Assembly (NCBI GenBank): GCA_964601515.1
Contig: CAZRNU010000096.1
Span: forward strand, 1-11,446
Reading direction: 5' to 3'
Source of the DNA: PWND01 sp964601515
Lineage (GTDB): Bacteria > Bacteroidota > Bacteroidia > Bacteroidales > UBA7960
DNA length: 11,446 nucleotides
Part shown: one piece after another, positions 1 to 4,722 of the stretch
Layout of the letters: the number at the start of each line of letters is the position of its first letter
How positions within the stretch are numbered: position 1 is the first letter of the stretch
The notes under the pieces: generated by a model
The model's database searches: none
The model's input: only the letters and a program-made list of their open reading frames with translations
Told to the model about the DNA's origin: nothing
Program-made: the position numbers and the translations under genes

Positions 1-492
1 CCTAATGCACAGCAAAAACTCGATTTTTCCAAGACATTTGCATTTCATAATTTCAAGATAGAAACCAATCCATATGAGTACTCAAAATCTGATATTGATG
101 TACCAAAAACTGACAGAGATCAAAGAACAGATTTTTTCACATTGTTTGAATTTTCTGCAAAATGGGATCCTGTTCCAACAATGCTAACACAAAATCATCA
201 ATCAGTTTTAAAGGGATTTATGGGGCAAACAACTGCATTTAGAATGCATACAATTAAACCAACAGTAACAATTTTAGGTGAGACAAAAGCAAAAAATGAG
301 GCAAGATATATTCATGGAGCTTATGGCCAAGGTACATTTACTTTTTATGGAGGCCATGACCCTGAAGATTATCGACATTATGTTGGCGACCCACAAACTG
401 ATCTTGAATTGCATCCAAATTCACCCGGATACAGATTAATATTAAACAATGTATTATTTCCGGCTGCGAAAAAACAAAAACAGAAAACTTGA
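1..492 (+). CDS. C-terminal part of a conserved Bacteroidota protein, GATase/ThuA-like end (partial, 5' end outside window)
   Basis: The frame is open from base 1 to the TGA at 490-492, giving 163 residues with no start in view. An internal TTG at 142 is only an in-frame Leu codon. The tail carries YGQGTFTFYGGHDPEDY at visible residues 108-124 and GYRLILNNVLFPAA at 143-156, followed by a Lys/Gln-rich end. I recall this tail from Bacteroidota proteins of about 400 residues that databases often label 'asparagine synthetase B'; that name rests on memory and looks doubtful as a function. The pattern 'basic/Gly strand, GGHDPE, then a final helix ending in AA' resembles the end of class I glutamine amidotransferase-like or ThuA-like domains, which is my inference. 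No catalytic residue can be assigned. The gene converges on folA with no base between the two stop codons. Confidence 0.6.
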   Translation, partial: PNAQQKLDFSKTFAFHNFKIETNPYEYSKSDIDVPKTDRDQRTDFFTLFEFSAKWDPVPTMLTQNHQSVLKGFMGQTTAFRMHTIKPTVTILGETKAKNEARYIHGAYGQGTFTFYGGHDPEDYRHYVGDPQTDLELHPNSPGYRLILNNVLFPAAKKQKQKT

Positions 493-1008
493 TTATCTAA
501 AGCGGAAAAAACGTCTTTTCTTCTTTTTGTAAATCATAAACGAATATGGGTACTTATTATCTTTGTCGGGTTCCATATCATTACGTTCTACCATCTCCCA
601 TCTACTGCAATCAACTTCAGGAAAGAATGTATCTCCATCGAAAGCCGCGAATATTCTGGTAAGATATAGGTTTTTTGTGGCTTTATGATTTAGAGCATAA
701 GCATAAATCTGGGCTCCTCCAACAATAAAAACATGTTTTTCTTTCTTTGAGAGTTTTAATGCCTCTTCGTATGAGTGAGCAATTTGACAACCATCAACTT
801 TATAATCAGGTTGTTTTGTGATAATTATAGTCTTTCGTCCGGGCAAAGGCTTGCCTATACTTTCAAAGGTCTTTCTACCCATTATCATGGTATGCCCTAA
901 TGTTGTCTTTCTAAAAAACTTCAAATCGGCGGGCATGTGCCATATTAGTCTGTTTTTATTACCTATAACACCGTTATTGGCAACTGCGGCAATTATTGAA
1001 ACAGTCAT
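493..1008 (-). CDS. folA: Dihydrofolate reductase
   Basis: Reduces dihydrofolate to tetrahydrofolate with NADPH in the cytoplasm, recycling the DHF made by ThyA. The 171-residue product is a normal length for the family. The N-terminus shows the classic layout: IIAAVANNGVIG (5-16), a Met20-type loop ending in W23-HMPAD-L29, and the active-site acid D28 (E. coli D27). The NADPH-binding segments IMGRKTFESIGKPLPGR and VFIVGGAQIY follow. The C-terminus ends in an unusually basic run, YKKKKRRFFRFR. The ATG at 1006-1008 has no Shine-Dalgarno sequence, as is common in Bacteroidota. Only 43 bp separate it from the thyA stop, and I see no TAnnTTTG box in that gap, so it is probably co-transcribed with thyA. 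Its TAA stop directly abuts the stop of the opposing gene. Confidence 0.96.
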   Translation of the reverse strand: MTVSIIAAVANNGVIGNKNRLIWHMPADLKFFRKTTLGHTMIMGRKTFESIGKPLPGRKTIIITKQPDYKVDGCQIAHSYEEALKLSKKEKHVFIVGGAQIYAYALNHKATKNLYLTRIFAAFDGDTFFPEVDCSRWEMVERNDMEPDKDNKYPYSFMIYKKKKRRFFRFR

Positions 1009-1051
1009 ATTCTATGTTTTTATTGATTCTCAAAAAATGCACGATTAAGCT

Positions 1052-1843
1052 CTATATTGCAACCGGTGCTTTGATGTGCGGATGAGGATCATAGTTTGTC
1101 AGTTCAAAGTCATCAAACTTAAATTCAAAAATATCCTTGATGTCAGGATTAATCTTCATTGTTGGCAATTGTCTAGTTTCGCGTGACAGCTGAAGATTTG
1201 CCTGGGCCAAATGATTTTGGTATAAATGAGCATCGCCAAAAGTATGAACATAATCACCCGGTTTTAAACCACACACTTGCGCTATCATCATTGTTAGCAA
1301 AGAATAGGAGGCAATATTAAACGGTACTCCAAGGAAAATATCTGCACTTCTTTGATATAGCTGACAAGAAAGTTTGCCATCAGCAACGTAGAATTGAAAT
1401 AAAACATGGCAGGGCATAAGAGCCATTTTGTCAAGCTCAGCAACATTCCAGGCGCTAACAATCATTCTACGTGAATCAGGGTTATTCTTAATTTGATTTA
1501 TAACATCAGTTATCTGATCAATTTTTCTGTCTGTTGCACCCCAGCTTCTCCATTGCGCACCATAAACAGGGCCCAAATTTCCATTTTCATCGGCCCATTC
1601 ATCCCAAATACTTACACCATTATCTTTAAGATATTTGATATTTGTTTCTCCCTTTAAAAACCAAAGGAGTTCGTAAATTATAGATTTAAGATGAAGCTTT
1701 TTAGTAGTAACGGCAGGAAACCCTTTGCTAAGGTCGAATCTCATTTGGTAACCAAAAACACTGATAGTGCCTGTTCCTGTTCTGTCTTCTTTTTTAACGC
1801 CATTATCAATTACATGGCGCATAAGGTCAAGATATTGTTGCAT
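1052..1843 (-). CDS. thyA: Thymidylate synthase (ThyA type)
   Basis: Converts dUMP and 5,10-methylene-THF to dTMP and DHF, so it needs the FolA encoded just downstream. With the start at 1843 the product has 263 residues, against 264 in E. coli, and aligns from the first residue (MQQYLDLM versus MKQYLELM). Visible key sites are R21 in DRTGTGT, the phosphate-binding pair RR at 125-126, the nucleophile C145 in MALMPCH, the stretch DGKLSCQLYQRS, and the typical C-terminus DPHPHIKAPVAI. An in-frame TTG at 1876 would add 11 residues (MTFNCGVSFII), but these lie on the -7 promoter box and have no counterpart in E. coli ThyA, so I reject it. thyA sits 75 bp after nupC, with its own promoter in the gap. 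Confidence 0.97.
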   Translation of the reverse strand: MQQYLDLMRHVIDNGVKKEDRTGTGTISVFGYQMRFDLSKGFPAVTTKKLHLKSIIYELLWFLKGETNIKYLKDNGVSIWDEWADENGNLGPVYGAQWRSWGATDRKIDQITDVINQIKNNPDSRRMIVSAWNVAELDKMALMPCHVLFQFYVADGKLSCQLYQRSADIFLGVPFNIASYSLLTMMIAQVCGLKPGDYVHTFGDAHLYQNHLAQANLQLSRETRQLPTMKINPDIKDIFEFKFDDFELTNYDPHPHIKAPVAI

Positions 1844-1873
1844 AATTATAAAACTTACCCCGCAATTGAATGT

Positions 1874-1904
1874 CAAAGGTAAATTTTAGTATTGTGAAAG
1901 TCAA
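1874..1904 (-). promoter_or_regulatory. Bacteroidota-type promoter of thyA-folA
   Basis: On the minus strand TACCTTTG (1881-1874) matches the Bacteroidota -7 consensus TAnnTTTG exactly. A TTG (1904-1902) lies 20 bp upstream, inside the usual 19-21 bp spacing for the -33 element. Transcription should start near 1868, leaving a leader of about 25 nt before the ATG at 1843. The site sits in the 75 bp nupC-thyA gap, so thyA-folA can be transcribed independently of nupC. Confidence 0.72.
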
Positions 1905-1918
1905 GGATAAGTTATTAA

Positions 1919-3727
1919 CTAAAACAGCATTCCCACAATAGTAGCAGAAAACAGTGAGGCAATTGTACCTCCTATAAGCGCTCTCATTCCAAACTGCGAT
2001 AATCTAGTTCTTTGGTTTGGAGCCAGAGACCCAATACCACCTATCTGAATACCAATTGAAGCAAAATTTGCAAAACCGCAAAGCATATAAGTGGCCATTA
2101 CGATAGATTTCTCAGAAGCAAAGCTGTCTTTAAGGTCTGCCAAACTAATATATGCAATAAACTCACTCATAGTAAGTTTTTCACCAAGCAACTGACCAAC
2201 GAGAGTCATATCCTGACTGCTCACACCAACGCTATAAACTAGAGGAGCAAATAAATATCCAAGAATAAACTGCAGGCTTAGTTTGCTATATTGCCCACCT
2301 GTAATATCGGCAATAACAGGATTGAGCTGAGTTACACCACCAATAAAACCGAATATATAATTAACAAGAGCAATCATTGCAACAAAAACAAGAAGCATTG
2401 CAGCAACATTAACAGCAAGCCTAAGGCCTTCTCCGGTACCATTAGCAATAGCTTCTAGGATGTTGCTACCAATCTTATCTTTTGAAACGGTAACATTAGC
2501 ACTAATATCTTCCGTTTGAGGTAAGAGTATCTTGGAAGCTACGATTGCTCCCGGAGCAGCCATAATTGATGCCGCCAATAAGTGTCGGGCAAAATATAAT
2601 CTTTGCACAGGATCGTCTCCTCCAAGAAATGCGATATATGCGGCTAATACTCCGCCTGCAATTGTAGCCATACCGCCAATCATTACAAGCATTATTTCAG
2701 ACTTATTCATATCAGGCAAGTAAGCCTTTATTAGCAGAGGAGATTCAGTTTGCCCAAGGAAAATATTGCCTGCCACCGACAAACTTTCTGTGCCTGACAA
2801 TCTCATCGCCTTAACCATTAACCAAGCGAGAACATATACTATTTTCTGAATTATGCCAAGGTAAAATAATACACTAGTAAGAGCAGAGAAGAATATAATT
2901 GTTGGTAATACTTGGAATGCAAAGATAAAGCCATAAGAATTTACATCCATCATACCACCAAGAAGAAACTCAGCCCCCTCTCTACTAAAATTCAATACTA
3001 AGAGGAACACTTTACTAACATATTCAAAAATTTGCTGAACAAAAGGAACTTTCAATATCAGAACAGCAAGGACAATTTGTATGAATAATCCTTTTGCTAC
3101 AACGCCCCAATTAACTGCCTTTCTGTTTGCGCTAAATACCCATGCAAGAAAAACAAGAACAAACAACCCGATTATACCTCTAAAAATGCTTTTTATTCCA
3201 AAACTTTCTTTAAAAGGAAGTACTTCAAGATGTTCTTTGTATTCGTAAGTAACATCTCCCGAAGTAAGAATAAGTTTATCCTTTTCTAAAGATGCAACAA
3301 CAAAAACCATGGGTTTTTCGGCCGCTGATAATCCATCAGGACTAACTTTGGCAATTTCAGCCCCGTTATTGAAATATAAAATATATGGAACTCCATTATC
3401 GGCAGTATAAACTATAGAATCTACATCCAGAGATTCGCTTATTGGCTTTGGGAATAATGTAAGAGTATCTTTTACTAATGACCATCTGCCACTAATCTCA
3501 TATCCAATTTCTGAAAAGAAAGCCCTGAAATGATTTTCATCGCCATTGAAAAGAGTAAGCATGCAATCTGCTTCGGTTTTGAATATTGAATCTGAAATAA
3601 CAACGCTTTCAATAATCCATCTCTTTTTAATATCAGGCTTCACTTGCTTTTTTTCATTAGAACAAGATGCTGCAAATATTGAAATTATTGCCAGTGTTAG
3701 TATTATTTTAAGAGCTCTAGGTTGCAT
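1919..3727 (-). CDS. nupC: Concentrative nucleoside transporter (CNT/NupC family) with lipoprotein-like N-terminal domain
   Basis: Imports nucleosides across the inner membrane by cation symport, feeding salvage. The 602-residue product is about 200 longer than typical bacterial CNTs because of its N-terminus. Residues 1-22 look like a lipoprotein signal (basic start, hydrophobic core, AAS-C22). Residues about 30-170 are a beta-rich domain with a lipocalin-like phrase, ISGRWSLVKDTLTLFP. A first membrane segment follows at about 181-199. The CNT core carries GQTESP (325-330, the HP1 substrate loop), GEKLTMSEFIAY (515-526, usual motif GxKxxxNEFVAY, so Ser replaces Asn but E522 is kept) and CGFANFASIGIQIGG (550-564) with the expected Asn554 and Ser557. 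The ATG at 3725-3727 has no Shine-Dalgarno. The bifunctional-nuclease gene lies 111 bp upstream and thyA 75 bp downstream. The transporter call is firm; lipidation of C22 is inferred. Confidence 0.94.
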   Translation of the reverse strand: MQPRALKIILTLAIISIFAASCSNEKKQVKPDIKKRWIIESVVISDSIFKTEADCMLTLFNGDENHFRAFFSEIGYEISGRWSLVKDTLTLFPKPISESLDVDSIVYTADNGVPYILYFNNGAEIAKVSPDGLSAAEKPMVFVVASLEKDKLILTSGDVTYEYKEHLEVLPFKESFGIKSIFRGIIGLFVLVFLAWVFSANRKAVNWGVVAKGLFIQIVLAVLILKVPFVQQIFEYVSKVFLLVLNFSREGAEFLLGGMMDVNSYGFIFAFQVLPTIIFFSALTSVLFYLGIIQKIVYVLAWLMVKAMRLSGTESLSVAGNIFLGQTESPLLIKAYLPDMNKSEIMLVMIGGMATIAGGVLAAYIAFLGGDDPVQRLYFARHLLAASIMAAPGAIVASKILLPQTEDISANVTVSKDKIGSNILEAIANGTGEGLRLAVNVAAMLLVFVAMIALVNYIFGFIGGVTQLNPVIADITGGQYSKLSLQFILGYLFAPLVYSVGVSSQDMTLVGQLLGEKLTMSEFIAYISLADLKDSFASEKSIVMATYMLCGFANFASIGIQIGGIGSLAPNQRTRLSQFGMRALIGGTIASLFSATIVGMLF

Positions 3728-3776
3728 AATAATAAGTTTTAATAAATGTGGTGAATGAACATTAATAAAAGAAGTA

Positions 3777-3784
3777 CAAACTTA
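3777..3784 (-). promoter_or_regulatory. Candidate -7 promoter box of nupC
   Basis: TAAGTTTG on the minus strand matches the Bacteroidota -7 consensus TAnnTTTG. It would start transcription near 3770, about 43 nt before the nupC ATG. No good TTG is seen 19-21 bp upstream, so this is a half-match. The AT-rich background makes chance hits fairly likely. Confidence 0.42.
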
Positions 3785-3790
3785 TTAGTT

Positions 3791-3804
3791 TTTTTGGGAA
3801 AATT
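3791..3804 (-). repeat. Copy A of a shared 14-mer, nupC promoter spacer
   Basis: TTTTTGGGAAAATT on the + strand, reading AATTTTCCCAAAAA on the minus strand. The same 14-mer occurs in opposite orientation at 4498-4511. This copy starts 6 bp upstream of the candidate nupC -7 box, where a repressor or activator could bind. Confidence 0.5.
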
Positions 3805-3838
3805 GCTACTGAAAGGAAATTTTTAGAATAATATAAGA

Positions 3839-4447
3839 TTATTCGCTGCCTTGTGCTTTTCGTCGGGAAATTTCATCTCGAATTTTAGAAGCTTTTTCGT
3901 AGGCTTCTTCATCAATAGCTGCCATCAACATTGTTTCTAACTCCTTGAAAGTGTATTGCTCAAAGTCTCTTTCTGTTGACTTGCTGGTTTTTGCTTCCTC
4001 AACTTCTTCAGGGTTAGCAGCACTGCTATGCTCTTCAGGAAGGATAATGCCGGCTGAATTTAGAATTGATTCGTAAGTATAAATTGGGCATTTAAATCTA
4101 ACAGCAATAGCAACTGCATCACTTGTTCTTGAGTCAATTTCAATAATATCACCTCCATTATTACAAATCAGTTTGGCAAAAAAGATACCTTCACTGAACT
4201 TATAAATGATTACTTCTGAGATATTAATTTTAAATGTTTCAGCAAAACTCTTAAAAAGATCATGAGTTAGTGGCCTGCTAGGCTTCATTTTTTCGAGCTC
4301 AATTGCAATTGCCTGTGCTTCAAAACTACCAATTACAATTGGCAGACGCCTTTTTTCTCCAACCTCTCCAAGTATTAATGCATAAGCACCTGATTGCGAC
4401 TGACTATAGGAAATACCCAGAATTTCAAGCTTAATTTTCGTCTCCAT
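3839..4447 (-). CDS. Bifunctional nuclease (BFN/DUF151) family protein with C-terminal UVR motif
   Basis: The 202-residue protein has three parts. Residues 1-135 are the BFN (DUF151) domain, with RRLPIVIGSFEAQAIAIEL (33-51), RPLTHDLF (58-65) and the family signature IDSRTSDAVAIAVRFKCPIY (104-123). Residues about 136-160 are an acidic, probably flexible linker. Residues 166-197 (FKELETML..., then EEAYEKASKIRDEISRRK) match the UVR motif, the helical hairpin through which UvrB and UvrC interact. The family name comes from plant members with RNase and DNase activity; the bacterial role is not settled. This BFN-UVR layout is usual for Bacteroidota. It is followed on the same strand by nupC after 111 bp with no terminator, so the two may be co-transcribed. 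The ATG at 4445-4447 opens the conserved domain directly. Confidence 0.88.
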   Translation of the reverse strand: METKIKLEILGISYSQSQSGAYALILGEVGEKRRLPIVIGSFEAQAIAIELEKMKPSRPLTHDLFKSFAETFKINISEVIIYKFSEGIFFAKLICNNGGDIIEIDSRTSDAVAIAVRFKCPIYTYESILNSAGIILPEEHSSAANPEEVEEAKTSKSTERDFEQYTFKELETMLMAAIDEEAYEKASKIRDEISRRKAQGSE

Positions 4448-4485
4448 TCAGTTCAGAGGATTATAATATTCTTACTAACTAATTA

Positions 4486-4493
4486 CAAAAATA
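4486..4493 (-). promoter_or_regulatory. Candidate -7 promoter box of the bifunctional-nuclease gene
   Basis: TATTTTTG on the minus strand matches TAnnTTTG, about 38 nt upstream of the ATG at 4447. The nearest TTG lies 23 bp upstream of the box; at the ideal 20 bp there is only ATG, so the -33 element is weak. Confidence 0.42.
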
Positions 4494-4496
4494 GCT

Positions 4497-4514
4497 GAAT
4501 TTTCCCAAAAATTC
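4497..4514. promoter_or_regulatory. Operator-like dyad in the bifunctional-nuclease promoter (contains copy B of the shared 14-mer)
   Basis: GAATTTT-CCCA-AAAATTC is a perfect 7 bp inverted repeat around a 4 bp spacer, 3 bp upstream of the candidate -7 box. It contains AATTTTCCCAAAAA (4498-4511), the exact reverse complement of the 14-mer at 3791-3804. The position inside the -33/-7 spacer suits control by a dimeric regulator, which is inference. Confidence 0.45.
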
Positions 4515-4653
4515 ATCAATAAAATAACTACAAAAAATATTTTTATTAAACAATTGGGTAATATATCCGTTAAGGAGCAAAGGAAAAGGGACGTTTTAAA
4601 CAAACACGCAAAAATTATCAAAAATCAAATCGCTGATGTACGAAATAAATATT

Positions 4654-4661
4654 TACTTTTG
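4654..4661 (+). promoter_or_regulatory. Candidate -7 promoter box of hppA
   Basis: TACTTTTG matches TAnnTTTG and lies 61 bp before the hppA ATG, predicting a leader of about 55 nt. No TTG is found 19-21 bp upstream. It lies in the 275 bp divergent region 4448-4722, which otherwise holds only the opposing promoter, the dyad and AT-rich sequence. I see no ORF or riboswitch there. Confidence 0.42.
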
Positions 4662-4710
4662 TCGCCGCATTTAACAATAATTATAATTACAAACAATGTT
4701 TAATTAAATC

Positions 4711-4717
4711 AAGGAGG
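4711..4717 (+). promoter_or_regulatory. Strong Shine-Dalgarno site of hppA
   Basis: AAGGAGG with a 5 nt spacer (TAAAT) before the ATG at 4723. It is a full match to anti-SD and fixes the start. It stands out because no other gene start in this window has one, and Bacteroidota generally rely little on SD pairing. Confidence 0.8.
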
Positions 4718-4722
4718 TAAAT

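Noticed and set aside
1844..1876. In-frame upstream TTG start for thyA
   Set aside because: The 11 extra residues have no counterpart in E. coli ThyA and their codons overlap the -7 promoter box; the start at 1843 aligns exactly with the family N-terminus.
1845..1876. Sigma70-like TTGACA...TATAAT upstream of thyA on the minus strand
   Set aside because: The spacer is 20 bp rather than 17, and TATAAT almost touches the ATG, leaving no leader. The Bacteroidota-type promoter at 1874-1904 fits far better.
4662..4710. Riboswitch or attenuator in the hppA leader
   Set aside because: The leader is about 50 nt of AT-rich sequence with no stable stem or known aptamer motif.
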